64,000 nucleotides of DNA, from assembly GCF_038719015.1 (NCBI RefSeq), contig NZ_CP152276.1:2585501-2649500 (forward strand), written 5' to 3'. The notes beneath the pieces are model-generated. The model worked only from the letters and a program-made list of their open reading frames with translations, was not told the DNA's origin and ran no database searches. A program made the position numbers and the translations under genes. Origin of the DNA: Nguyenibacter vanlangensis (lineage in GTDB: Bacteria > Pseudomonadota > Alphaproteobacteria > Acetobacterales > Acetobacteraceae). Of this stretch, positions 45,482 through 53,501 are shown in pieces. Numbering within the stretch: position 1 is the stretch's first letter; each line of letters begins with the position of its first letter.

Positions 45482-45523
45482 GTTGCCATCATCGGCCTGG
45501 ATCTGGCCAAGAACGTGTTTCAA
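45482..45523 (+). pseudogene. IS110-family transposase N-terminal scrap
   Basis: Only 42 bases remain, encoding VAIIGLDLAKNVFQ, the conserved first acidic block of IS110/IS1111 DEDD transposases. A stop codon follows shortly after. It lies between the Mn catalase and DUF892 genes and records a lost insertion. Confidence 0.65.
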
Positions 45524-45531
45524 CCTGATTG

Positions 45532-46089
45532 CTAGGTATTCCCTTCCGTCTCACGCTCCGGCTGGTGAGCACTGGCCTGCGGATTGTTGATCTGTTGAGC
45601 GATTTCGGAAAGCAGAGAATCGGTCCGCTTTTCCTCGCCCAGTGTTTCATCCAGCAACTTTTCCGCGTCTGAAAGGCCAAGATCGGCCGCCCATGTCTTC
45701 AGCGTGCCGTAGCGGGTGATTTCATAATGCTCGATCGCCTGAGCGGTGCCGATTAGTACCGCGTCGGACGCTTCCGATCCACCAAACTCTTCCAGATCAT
45801 CCTCCATTTCGGCAAGAATTCCCTGCATTGCCTCGCAGGTCTTGGAGCGCGGGGCCTTGCCGATAATTTCGAAGACCTGATTCAAGCGCTCGATATGCTG
45901 CATCGTTTCGCTGCGGTGAGTCTCGAACGCCTCCCGCAACTCCGGTTCCTGCGCCACGCGCTCGGACCTCTTCAATGCCTTTACGATCTGCTTTTCAGCG
46001 AAATAGATATCTTTCAGCGTTTCATAAAACGCATCAGACAATGTCTTTTCTCTTGTCGACATGATGTCTTCCACTTCGTTTTTTGCCAT
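45532..46089 (-). CDS. DUF892 (YciE/YciF-type) ferritin-like protein
   Basis: A 185-residue ferritin-like protein. The four-helix bundle carries the metal-ligand glutamates in LKDIYFAEKQIVKALKR, EPELREAFETHRSETMQHIERLNQVFEIIG, IGTAQAIEHYEITRYGTLKTWAADLG and ETLGEEKRTDSLLSEIAQ. The start is MAKNEVEDIMSTREK (46089) or, nine codons later, MSTREKTLSDAF. These proteins are induced by osmotic and general stress, and their chemistry is unproved. It is downstream-paired with the Mn catalase. Confidence 0.92.
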   Translation of the reverse strand: MAKNEVEDIMSTREKTLSDAFYETLKDIYFAEKQIVKALKRSERVAQEPELREAFETHRSETMQHIERLNQVFEIIGKAPRSKTCEAMQGILAEMEDDLEEFGGSEASDAVLIGTAQAIEHYEITRYGTLKTWAADLGLSDAEKLLDETLGEEKRTDSLLSEIAQQINNPQASAHQPERETEGNT

Positions 46090-46260
46090 CTGGATCGGAA
46101 CAGATCCCGACTACGGCCGAAGCGCCTCCGACACTCACCGCCCGCTCGAAAAAGGATCCGTGGCTGCTAACAACCCCCGTTCGGGTGGAGTTTCGTCTCG
46201 GCGCTGGTTTAGTTTTTCGTCCTGTGGAACAGGATCGGAAAGGAGGAATGCGGTATATCG

Positions 46261-46716
46261 CTACCCAGCGTGAGGCGTCATCATCACCTTTATGCATCCT
46301 TCCCGTTTTGCACGAAAAGCCTCGTACAGTTCCGGACCATCTTCAAGTTTTGCACGATGGGTTATAATGCTGTCCGACCGCAACCGGCCGGCAAGGATAA
46401 GATCCAGAAGCGGCCGCATATAGCGCAGCATGTGCGTCTGCCCCGTACGCAGGGTCAGGCCCTTTTGCATCAGCGCGCCCAGGGCGATGGGACCGACCTG
46501 GGCGACGAAGACCCCCGGCATGGACACTGTTCCGCCTGGACGGCAGGCCAGGATTGCCTGGTTCAAGGCAAAAGGCCGCTCGAAACTGGTCACGGCACCC
46601 ATCACCGCCGAGGCCACGCTCTGGGCCGTGGTCGCGCCGTGGCTTTCCAGCCCCACTGCTTCGATAACGGCGTCCGGCCCGGCTCCCTTGGTCATGGCCA
46701 GGATCTGTTCCTGCAT
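46261..46716 (-). pseudogene. Zinc alcohol/formaldehyde dehydrogenase, 5' half deleted
   Basis: Only about 151 C-terminal residues remain, from TKGAGPDAVIEAVGLESHG to KLEDGPELYEAFRAKREGCIKVMM. This is the nucleotide-binding half and C-terminus of a glutathione-independent formaldehyde dehydrogenase-type MDR protein, normally about 390 residues. The first zinc-binding half is gone and a stop lies immediately upstream in frame, so no functional enzyme is made. Confidence 0.85.
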
Positions 46717-46929
46717 GCCGTGTCAACGCGCGCATGATGATTTCCCCCTGTCCGGGACACCTCCCGCATATGGCAGTCCGGTCCCCAAGAGACAGGAAAA
46801 ATCTCCAACGTCCGGAACACGTCCCAGTGAGAGTACAAATGAGCCAATGGAACAGATAAATTTGACGATCTCTTCACGCAAGCTTGCGGCGTAGACATGC
46901 AACATCTGTGAACGTGGCGTCTTGTCTGA

Positions 46930-46950
46930 CTGCCGGACGAATTCCGGCAG
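46930..46950. promoter_or_regulatory. Hairpin/palindrome upstream of second DUF892 gene
   Basis: Perfect 8-base arms CTGCCGGA and TCCGGCAG enclose CGAAT. The site lies 24 bases before the ATG at 46974. It could be an operator or shape the leader RNA. Nothing else is visible in the 257 bases between the truncated dehydrogenase and the gene. Confidence 0.4.
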
Positions 46951-46973
46951 CCCGTTGCAAAGGAATCCGAGCC

Positions 46974-47486
46974 ATGAGCAAGACGCCATCCGGGCACCTG
47001 CTTGACTGGCTGCGCGACGCGCATGCCATGGAAGAACAGGCAGAAAAGATGCTGCAGGCCCAGGCTGCCCGCCTTGAAAATTATCCTATCCTGCAGGAAA
47101 AAATTCGGCAGCACCTGGAGGAGACACGCCGCCAGGCCACCCTGATCCGCGGCTGTATCGAACGCCACGGCAGCAGCCCGTCCGGCCTCAAGGATACGGG
47201 CGGAAAGCTCATGGCCATGCTGCAGGGTCTGGGCGGCTCGCTGATGGCGGACGAAGTGATCAAGGGCTCCATGGCGAGCTACGCCTTCGAACATTTCGAA
47301 GTGTCCGCTTACGTGGCGCTGATCGCCGCCGCCGAGTTCTGCGGCGACATCCAGACGCGTGACGTCTGCGCGCAGATCCTGGAGGAGGAAAAGGCCATGG
47401 CCGAATGGCTGGCGCAGGCCCTGCCGGAAACAGTGGGGCTGTTCCTGACCCGCGACAGCACAGAAACCGGCAGCGCGAAGCGATAG
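46974..47486 (+). CDS. DUF892 ferritin-like protein (second copy)
   Basis: The start MSKTPSGHLLDWLRDAHAME is preferred, right after a GGAATCCGAGCC leader, giving 170 residues. The four helices hold acidic ligands in LRDAHAMEEQAEKML, IRQHLEETRRQATLI, MASYAFEHFEVSAYVALIAAAEF and CAQILEEEKAMAEWL. It belongs to the same family as the gene at 45532 but is only distantly similar, so it is not a recent duplicate. Likely stress-induced; function is unproved. Confidence 0.9.
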   Translation: MSKTPSGHLLDWLRDAHAMEEQAEKMLQAQAARLENYPILQEKIRQHLEETRRQATLIRGCIERHGSSPSGLKDTGGKLMAMLQGLGGSLMADEVIKGSMASYAFEHFEVSAYVALIAAAEFCGDIQTRDVCAQILEEEKAMAEWLAQALPETVGLFLTRDSTETGSAKR

Positions 47487-47896
47487 GCGCTCGACCTCAC
47501 CATGCCGCCGGGGCAGGACGCGACGGCGATGCAGGACACGTCAGCGTCGCGATGTATGAACGTGACAGCCAACATCTCCACTGGCTGGTTACGCATTTGG
47601 CGGCCTCGGCGCCGCTGCCGTTCACGATCGCCTTCGGCCTCGACGTTGTGATCGCCGCGGACCTTATGCTGGAGGGAGATGGTCGCGCGGGCGCATGGTC
47701 GGCGTAGCGTGTTCGGGCTGTGGTGCGTCTGGGCCGATGGCGATACGGCGATCCAGCAACCCCTGATCCGCCGCACCGTTGATTCCGGGCCCTCCGACTG
47801 GCCGATGACTTTCGCGGTCATGCGGAAACCGACGGGCTTTTCCCGGTACGCCCGCGTCACAGGCACAGTCCGAAACCTACGCAAAGGGGACCTGCG
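47487..47896. other. 410-base region with no recognisable gene
   Basis: A short plus-strand open frame (about 47679-47921) and one ending at 47707 (with MYERDSQHLHWLVTHLAA) are present, but neither resembles a family I know and neither has a convincing ribosome site. They lie between an intact DUF892 gene and a broken phosphatase gene, so they are best read as decayed sequence. Confidence 0.5.
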
Positions 47897-48383
47897 ATGG
47901 CCGAGGCCGAAATCGTCCTGATGCGGCATGCCGAAAAGCCGGACAAGGCGCGCGACGAAATCGGCCTGTCCCCCACCGGCCGCCCGGACGAACACGCACT
48001 CGGCGCCCGGGGCTGGCAACCCGCGGGCGCGCTTGCCCTGTTGCTGGGCAGCGACCCGTGCGTCCAGGCGTCCTTGCCGACGCCCGACAGAATCCTCGCC
48101 TCCGCTTTTCGCAAGGATGGGGGCCACAGCCGCCGGCCGGAACAGACCGTATTGCGCCGGCCGCCGGGCGTGCATCTGGTCTACTGGGAGCGTGAAGGCC
48201 TGCCGGCCCCGGCAAGCGCGATCGCGCCGGACGCCCTGGCGGACATTCCCGAAAAACGGACATGGCCGGCGGAGCGTTTCGACGTGTTCTGGCGCCGTCC
48301 GCATCCGCGCGTGGCGGTTCACGCGGTCCAGCCAGTGCCTGCTGCCCGGCGATATGGACCGGCCCTTGACGCTGCGGGGCTGA
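47897..48383 (+). pseudogene. Histidine phosphatase family protein, frameshifted
   Basis: The gene opens with the phosphohistidine motif EIVLMRHAEKPDKARDEIGLSPTG and continues through YWEREGLPAPASAIAPDALA and DIPEKRTWPAERFDVFWR. The frame then shifts near 48310 and the ending RSSQCLLPGDMDRPLTLRG is found in another frame. The middle, which should carry the second catalytic stretch, is also shortened. It is therefore a broken phosphoglycerate-mutase-like gene. Confidence 0.8.
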
Positions 48384-48425
48384 CGGCCCGCCCGTACGGA
48401 TCCGGCCTCGACAAGGATCGATCCC

Positions 48426-49371
48426 ATGAATGTAAGCGAGTTCGTCTGGCGTCGTCTTTGCGAATGGGGATTGCGCCGCGTCTATGGATATCCCGGCGAC
48501 GGCGTCGGCGGTCTGGACGTCGCGCTGCAGAAGATGCTGGACCTGGGCATGGAATACGTCCAGGTCCGGCACGAGGAAATGGCAGCCTTCATGGCCTGCG
48601 CGCACGCCAAGTTCACCGGACAGATCGGCCTTTGCTACGCCACGTCGGGACCGGGCGCCATCCACCTTCTCAATGGCCTGTACGACGCCAAGCTGGACCA
48701 TGTCGGGGTCGTCGCCCTGGTCGGACAACAGGCGCGATCGGCGATCGGTGCGCAGTACCAGCAGGAAATCGACCTGCAATGCCTGTTCAAGGACGTGGCC
48801 GGCGCATTCGTCGCCACCGCCTCCGTACCGTCGCAGGTACGGCACCTGATCGACCAGGCAGTGCGGACCGCCGCCGCCCAACGGGCACCGACCTGCGTGA
48901 TCCTGCCGAATGACCTGCAGGAATTGCCCTATGCCGACCCGCCGGTGGCGCATGGCGCGACCCACACCGGGACAGGCTTTCCCGACACGGCCATGGTGCC
49001 GGACGACGCAGCCCTGCACCGTGCCGCGGCGGTGTTGAACGAAGGACGCCGGGTCGCGAATCCTGGCCGGCGCGGGCGCGCTGGACGCGACCGACGAACT
49101 GCTGGCGGTGGCCGAGATGCTGGAGGCTGACGTGGCCAAGGTCCTGCTGGGCAAGGCCGCCCTGCCCGACGACCTGCCTTTCGTCACCGGATCGATCGGC
49201 CTGCTGGGCACCCAGCCATCCTGGGCACTGATGCAGGGATGCGACACGCTGCTGATGGTCGGCTCATCCTTTCCCTACAGCGAATTCCTGCCCAAGCCGG
49301 GCGCGGCGCGCGGCGTGCAGGTCGATATCGACGGCGCCAATCTTTCCCTGCGCTATCCGATGGACGTTGAC
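48426..49371 (+). pseudogene. Thiamine-diphosphate enzyme (pyruvate oxidase/acetolactate synthase-like), frameshifted and IS-truncated
   Basis: The first frame (48426-49055) gives MNVSEFVWRRLCEWGLRRVYGYPGDGVGGLD with the TPP glutamate in VQVRHEEMAAFMACAH and YATSGPGAIHLLNG. An extra A near 49059 shifts the frame, and the protein continues as LAGAGALDA-type sequence through PKPGAARGVQVDIDGANLSLRYPMDVD. An IS3-family element then cuts it off. About 360 of some 590 residues remain. The pyruvate-binding and TPP C-terminal domains are lost. Confidence 0.88.
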
Positions 49372-49447
49372 GTGCTCCCCGAAAATTGGACCAGCTCGAG
49401 TTGGAATTTTCCACTTATGATCCCGTGCTCGGGATGAGGAGAGTTCC

Positions 49448-49714
49448 ATGAAGGCATCGAAGTTCACCGAGGCGCAGATCGCGTTTGTTCTGAAGCAGGC
49501 CGAAGGGGGAGCGTCGGTCGCCGAGGTCTGCCGCAAGGCGGGTATTTCGGATGCGACGTTCTACAATTGGCGGAAGAAATATGCGGGTCTGATGCCGTCC
49601 GAGATGAAGCGGCTGCGGGTGCTTGAAGAGGAAAACGCCAAGCTGAAGCGGATCGTGGCGGACCTGTCGCTTGATAAGGCGATGCTGCAGGACGTGCTGT
49701 CAAAAAAGCTTTAA
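49448..49714 (+). CDS. IS3-family OrfA of copy A
   Basis: An 88-residue protein, MKASKFTEAQIAFVLKQAEG..., with a helix-turn-helix (VAEVCRKAGISDATFYNWRKKYAG) and a leucine-zipper-like stretch (LRVLEEENAKLKRIVADLSLDKAM). This is the IS407-type OrfA. The A6G slip signal that would fuse it to OrfB is present at the end, but OrfB of this copy has been lost, so it cannot make a transposase. Confidence 0.93.
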   Translation: MKASKFTEAQIAFVLKQAEGGASVAEVCRKAGISDATFYNWRKKYAGLMPSEMKRLRVLEEENAKLKRIVADLSLDKAMLQDVLSKKL

Positions 49715-49723
49715 GGCCTGCGC

Positions 49724-49727
49724 GCAA
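49724..49727. repeat. Target-site duplication GCAA (left)
   Basis: GCAA here is repeated at 50962-50965, directly flanking copy B of the IS3-family element. The uninterrupted sequence GCGCGCAAACGCG is seen inside copy B itself, which proves the insertion point. Confidence 0.85.
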
Positions 49728-49775
49728 TAAAGTGCTCCCCGATCTTAGGCCAGGGCGAGCTGGAAATTCCCGGGG

Positions 49776-50591
49776 TTAGGGCTCGACCGGCAAGCACGCC
49801 GGCAAGCTATTGAGCAGCGATATCGGCGGTTTATTGCCGATGGCACTGTGTGGGCGGACCTCGTTGTAGTCCTGACGCCAAGCCTCCATTTTTGCCCGGG
49901 CGTCGTCAAGGCTCATGAACCAGTGCGTGTTCAGGCACTCAGCCCGGAATTTCCCGTTGAAGGACTCGATAAAGCTGTTGTCGGTCGGTTTGCCGGGGCG
50001 GGAGAAGTCGAGCACGACCCCCTTCTGATACGCCCAGAGATCCAGATCCCGGCTGACGAACTCCGTGCCCTGGTCGACCCGGATGCTTTTTGGGTAACCC
50101 ATCTGCGCACAGATCCGCTCCAGCGTCTGGACGACATCCTCGCCACGATAGCTGAACCGTGGATCGGTCGCCGGCGAGAAGCGGGAGAAAGTGTCGATCA
50201 CCGTCAGGATCCTGATCTTGCGGCCCGTCGCTAGCTGGTCGTGCACGAAATCCATGGCCCAGGTGTCGTTATTATGGGCGGCCGGACGGCGATCCTCGCG
50301 CACCTTCGCCTTGACCCGGCGCCTGGGCACCTTGTTGCGTAACTGCAAGCCCAACTCCTTGTAAAGCCGATAGATCCGCTTCGGATTGACCGCCCAGCCA
50401 TCGCGTTTCAACAGGACATGAACGCGCCGATAGCCATAGCGAACGCGCGTTTCACAGATCTCGCGGATCTTCTGTGTCAGTTCGGCCTGCGTGCCACGCT
50501 TCGACTTGTAGACATAGAGCGAGCGGTCGATCCGCAGCACCGCGCAGGCGCGTCGTGTCGAGACTTTCCAGTCGCCCTGCAGCATGTCCAC
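49776..50591 (-). CDS. IS3-family transposase OrfB
   Basis: The 271 residues from the first ATG include the HTH_21 region YGYRRVHVLLKRDGWAVNPKR and the rve catalytic core with DDE residues in TWAMDFVHD, SIRVDQGTEF and NSFIESFNGKFR. In vivo it would be made as an OrfAB fusion by -1 slippage at AAAAAAG (50621-50627), reading on as ...SKKALRPARKRELVDML. It appears intact. Confidence 0.94.
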   Translation of the reverse strand: MDMLQGDWKVSTRRACAVLRIDRSLYVYKSKRGTQAELTQKIREICETRVRYGYRRVHVLLKRDGWAVNPKRIYRLYKELGLQLRNKVPRRRVKAKVREDRRPAAHNNDTWAMDFVHDQLATGRKIRILTVIDTFSRFSPATDPRFSYRGEDVVQTLERICAQMGYPKSIRVDQGTEFVSRDLDLWAYQKGVVLDFSRPGKPTDNSFIESFNGKFRAECLNTHWFMSLDDARAKMEAWRQDYNEVRPHSAIGNKPPISLLNSLPACLPVEP

Positions 50592-50614
50592 GAGTTCGCG
50601 TTTGCGCGCAGGCC

Positions 50615-50881
50615 TTAAAGCTTTTTTGACAGCACGTCCTGCAGCATCGCCTTATCAAGCGACAGGTCCGCCACGATCCGCTTCAGCTTGGCGTTTTCCT
50701 CTTCAAGCACCCGCAGCCGCTTCATCTCGGACGGCATCAGACCCGCATATTTCTTCCGCCAATTGTAGAACGTCGCATCCGAAATGCCCGCCTTGCGGCA
50801 GACCTCGGCGACCGACGCTCCCCCTTCGGCCTGCTTCAGAACAAACGCGATCTGCGCCTCGGTGAACTTCGATGCCTTCAT
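50615..50881 (-). CDS. IS3-family OrfA (copy B)
   Basis: The 88-residue protein is identical to the OrfA at 49448-49714. Helix-turn-helix and zipper segments are as described there. It ends SKKL just past the A6G slippery run that allows -1 frameshifting into OrfB. Confidence 0.94.
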   Translation of the reverse strand: MKASKFTEAQIAFVLKQAEGGASVAEVCRKAGISDATFYNWRKKYAGLMPSEMKRLRVLEEENAKLKRIVADLSLDKAMLQDVLSKKL

Positions 50882-50961
50882 GGAACTCTCCTCATCCCGA
50901 GCACGGGATCATAAGTGGAAAATTCCAACTCGAACTGGTCCAATTTTCGGGGAGCACGTCA

Positions 50962-50984
50962 GCAAACGCGAACTCGTGGACATG
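50962..50984 (+). mobile_element. Resumed remnant of IS3 copy A
   Basis: After the duplicated GCAA the sequence reads on as ACGCGAACTCGTGGACATG, the orfA-orfB junction of the element, and stops at 50984 where the IS21 terminal TGTCA begins. The rest of copy A is missing. Confidence 0.85.
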
Positions 50985-51037
50985 TGTCAAACGAATTGAA
51001 GAACTGACCCCTTTGGCGAAGCGAGGAACTGACCCCG

Positions 51038-51841
51038 TCATGAAGTGGTTGTCTCGGCTTCTCTGATGGACGCTCCGGCCTTCTGCAGAAGGCCGGAGCG
51101 TCGTTTCTCCCGCAGACGGTAGCTGTCGCCGCGGATGGTGATCACGGTGGAATGGTGCAGCAGGCGGTCCAGGATGGCGGTGGCCACCACCGGGTCGCCG
51201 AAGACCTCGCCCCATTCTCCGACCGAGCGATTGGAGGTCAGCAGGATCGAGCCGCGCTCGTAGCGCCTTGAGACGAGCTGGAAAAACAGATGCGCGGCGT
51301 TGGCTTCGAACGGCAGATAGCCCAGTTCGTCGATGATCAGCAGCTTCGGTCGCGATAGGAGCGCCAGTTGCTTGTCCAGCGCGCCGTCCGCATGCGCCTT
51401 GGCCAGCATGGCGACCAATGTCGCGGCGGTGACGAACTGCACGCTGTAGTTTCGCCGGATCGCCTCGCGCCCGAGCGCCACGGCCAGATGCGTCTTCCCC
51501 GTTCCCGGCGGCCCCAGCAGCAGGATCGTATCGCCGTGCGCGACCCAGCGGCACTCGGCCAGATCGCGGACCTGCCGGGGATCGAGGGACGGCTGGGCGT
51601 CGAACTCGAAGCCGTCGAGTTCCCGCACGAACGGGAACTGCGCCATCTTGCTCGCCATGGCGATGCGGCGCTCGTCGCGTCGCGCGATCTCGCGCCCGAC
51701 CAGGAATGCCAGTGCCTCGCGTAACGTCATGTCCGAGCGCGCCGCCTCGTCGAGCAGCGTGTCCAGCTGGTCGCGGATCGCCGTCAGCTTGAGCCGGTCC
51801 AGCATCCCGACCAATGCCGCATGGTCCACGCCCGCCATCAC
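51038..51841 (-). CDS. istB: IS21 helper ATPase IstB
   Basis: A 267-residue AAA+ ATPase with Walker A LLGPPGTGKTHLA, Walker B LLIIDELGYLP and sensor region ILLTSNRSVGEWGEVFGDP. It assembles on target DNA and stimulates the IstA transposase. It starts inside the end of istA (ATGA) and appears complete. Confidence 0.95.
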   Translation of the reverse strand: MMAGVDHAALVGMLDRLKLTAIRDQLDTLLDEAARSDMTLREALAFLVGREIARRDERRIAMASKMAQFPFVRELDGFEFDAQPSLDPRQVRDLAECRWVAHGDTILLLGPPGTGKTHLAVALGREAIRRNYSVQFVTAATLVAMLAKAHADGALDKQLALLSRPKLLIIDELGYLPFEANAAHLFFQLVSRRYERGSILLTSNRSVGEWGEVFGDPVVATAILDRLLHHSTVITIRGDSYRLREKRRSGLLQKAGASIREAETTTS

Positions 51842-53130
51842 CAGGCCCCTCCCGCGACAGCCTCATATTCGGCCAGCGGCCGGAGCAGGTCGGGCAACGG
51901 GGTCGGTAGCCCGGCAAGTGATGGGCCGTTCGCGGCCGGTCCGCCGACCACGCCGGCGAGATGGGAGCGATCGACGATCCGCTGCCGGCGTCCCGCGCAA
52001 AGCGGATGATCCGCCACGACCTGCCCGGCATGACGCACGACGACGCGTCCGCCCAGCACCACAATCTGGACGCTCTCGCCGATCAGCCGCCACGGCACGG
52101 AGTAGCTGTTGGTGTCCAGGTCGATCGCGCAATCGGCCTGAACCTTGCGCACCAGATCGCGCAACTGGCCGAACGGCGCGCGTCCACCGAGCGGGCGCAG
52201 GGCCTCGGCCTCGCCGGCGAAACGCTCCGACGGTGCAACGCCCGTCGTGCCATGCACGCGCCGGTCGGCAATCTCGCGCGTCCATTGGTCAAGATGCGCC
52301 TCGAACATCGCCCAGTTCGCGAAACGCCGTCCCGCGACCGCGTTCTTCTTGACGTAGCCGACCCCGCGCTCGTCCTTGCCCTTGGTCCGGGCGCGATACG
52401 GCGCGCAGGCACGCGGCGCAAAGCCCCAATACCGCGCAAAGGCGTGCAGCCGCCCATTGAAACGAACCTCCCGCGTCGTCGCGTCGTGATGCTCGACCAG
52501 AGCTTTGGCATTATCGAGCAGGATCTCCGCCGGAACCCCGCCGAACCGCAGGAATGCGCCCTCCATGCCCGCGAACCAGTCCGCCTGTCCCTGCCTCAGC
52601 GACGCGCGGATATGCAGGCGGCGCGAATAGCCGAGCGTCGCCACGAACAGATACACCCGCAGCCGCTCATCGCCGATCCACACCCGCGTCTCGCCGAAAT
52701 CGATCTGCAACTGCCGCCCAGGCGGCGTCTCGAAGCGAACCGTCGCCCGCTTCCGGGCCAATAACTCCCGCCGCCACGGCCGGACCTTCAACTCGACCGA
52801 GCGAAGCCCAATGACGATCCCATGCTCGCTCGCCAGTTCCTGGCGGATCACGTCGGCATTGCCGTCGTGCCGGAAGAACCGCTCCCGAAGCCAATCGTCC
52901 AGACCATCGAACGCCGACCGCCGCTCAGGCTGCCGATACGCGATCGCCCCGCCAGCACGGACATATCGTCGCGCCGTGTTCCGCGAACAGCCAAACTCCC
53001 GCGCCAGCCGCTTGGCTCCCCAGCCAAGCCCGTGCAGCCGCATCATCGCGGCAACCTCCTCGGGTTGCAGCATCCCCGTTCCCCGCATCGTTCCAGACAA
53101 TGCGGAAATCATGCTCTTTTCTTCCGTCAT
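51838..53130 (-). CDS. istA: IS21 transposase IstA
   Basis: The start MTEEKSMISALSGTMRG is taken rather than the TTG five codons earlier, giving 430 residues. There is an N-terminal helix-turn-helix (LGWGAKRLAREFGCSRNTARRYVRAG), a DDE core with LQIDFGETRVWIGDERLRV, PAEILLDNAKALV and KGKDERGVGYVKKN, and a beta-barrel C-terminal domain. Appears complete. Confidence 0.95.
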   Translation of the reverse strand: MTEEKSMISALSGTMRGTGMLQPEEVAAMMRLHGLGWGAKRLAREFGCSRNTARRYVRAGGAIAYRQPERRSAFDGLDDWLRERFFRHDGNADVIRQELASEHGIVIGLRSVELKVRPWRRELLARKRATVRFETPPGRQLQIDFGETRVWIGDERLRVYLFVATLGYSRRLHIRASLRQGQADWFAGMEGAFLRFGGVPAEILLDNAKALVEHHDATTREVRFNGRLHAFARYWGFAPRACAPYRARTKGKDERGVGYVKKNAVAGRRFANWAMFEAHLDQWTREIADRRVHGTTGVAPSERFAGEAEALRPLGGRAPFGQLRDLVRKVQADCAIDLDTNSYSVPWRLIGESVQIVVLGGRVVVRHAGQVVADHPLCAGRRQRIVDRSHLAGVVGGPAANGPSLAGLPTPLPDLLRPLAEYEAVAGGAW

Positions 53131-53205
53131 CGGTGCCCCTTTCAAAAACGAAGGGGGGTCAGTTCCTCATTGCGACAGGGGGTCACTTTCTCACTTCGCC
53201 TGACA

Positions 53206-53359
53206 CTTGGAACGCCTACCTTTCGACGGCGATGCGTTTTCAAGGGAAATCTGGCTCGTCGTCCACGCGGATCTGAAACATTCGACATCGATCCGCACCG
53301 TGACAGATTTTATCGTCGATTCCGTTTCAAAGTCCGATCTTGGGTCGGCCCTCTTGTAG
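53206..53359 (+). pseudogene. LysR-type regulator C-terminal remnant
   Basis: In frame from about 53222 the DNA encodes FDGDAFSREIWLVVHADLKH and RTVTDFIVDSVSKSDLGSAL, then a stop at 53357. This is the last piece of a LysR substrate-binding domain. The rest was lost at the IS21 junction. Confidence 0.7.
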
Positions 53360-53479
53360 AAGAAGCCGTGTCCGATTCGCGCCCGCCCCCTTCGACGCCA
53401 CTTCGCACGCGCCTATTACACGGGAATTCGCTTCCGGCTGCTTCCTATATGCTTCCGGTTGGGGTGCCATGAACGCCGA

Positions 53480-53500
53480 AGGCCGCCCATGAGGCGGCCT
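53480..53500. terminator. Perfect hairpin before IS630 element
   Basis: Arms AGGCCGCC and GGCGGCCT are fully complementary around CATGA, ending one base before the IS630 left end. No T-run follows. It may be the terminator of the lost LysR-side gene, or a structure favoured as IS630 target. Confidence 0.45.
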
Positions 53501-53501
53501 A

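Larger units (their letters stand above)
49368..49727 (+). mobile_element. Left part of interrupted IS3-family element (copy A)
   Basis: It starts with the inverted-repeat end TGACGTGCTCCCC at 49368, carries a complete plus-strand orfA and breaks after GCAA at 49727, where copy B is inserted in the opposite direction. The sequence of copy A resumes at 50962 with GCAAACGCGAACTCGTGGAC and then ends at 50984 against an IS21 element. The orfA product is identical to that of copy B. Confidence 0.9.
49728..50961 (-). mobile_element. Complete IS3-family element (copy B), inserted into copy A
   Basis: The ends are TAAAGTGCTCCCC (left) and TGACGTGCTCCCC read from the right, 11 of 13 matching. It is 1234 bases, flanked by the 4-base duplication GCAA, and carries orfA and orfB in the minus direction with a -1 slip site. 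It is of the same type as copy A and lies inside it in inverted orientation. Confidence 0.9.
50985..53205 (-). mobile_element. IS21-family element
   Basis: The ends are TGTCA-type inverted repeats with internal repeated AACTGACCCC/GTGACCCC blocks on both sides. Length is 2221 bases and it contains istA and istB in the minus direction with an ATGA overlap. No flanking duplication is seen: the left neighbour is IS3 copy A and the right is a LysR remnant, so a deletion probably followed insertion. Confidence 0.88.

Noticed and set aside
47679..47921. A small 80-residue gene between the DUF892 gene and the phosphatase relic
   Set aside because: No ribosome site, no recognisable fold, and it overlaps the phosphatase start; likely decayed sequence.
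49448..50881. An inverted duplication of the host genome
   Set aside because: The two arms are both OrfA of the same IS3-family element with terminal repeats and a 4-base target duplication, so transposition explains them.
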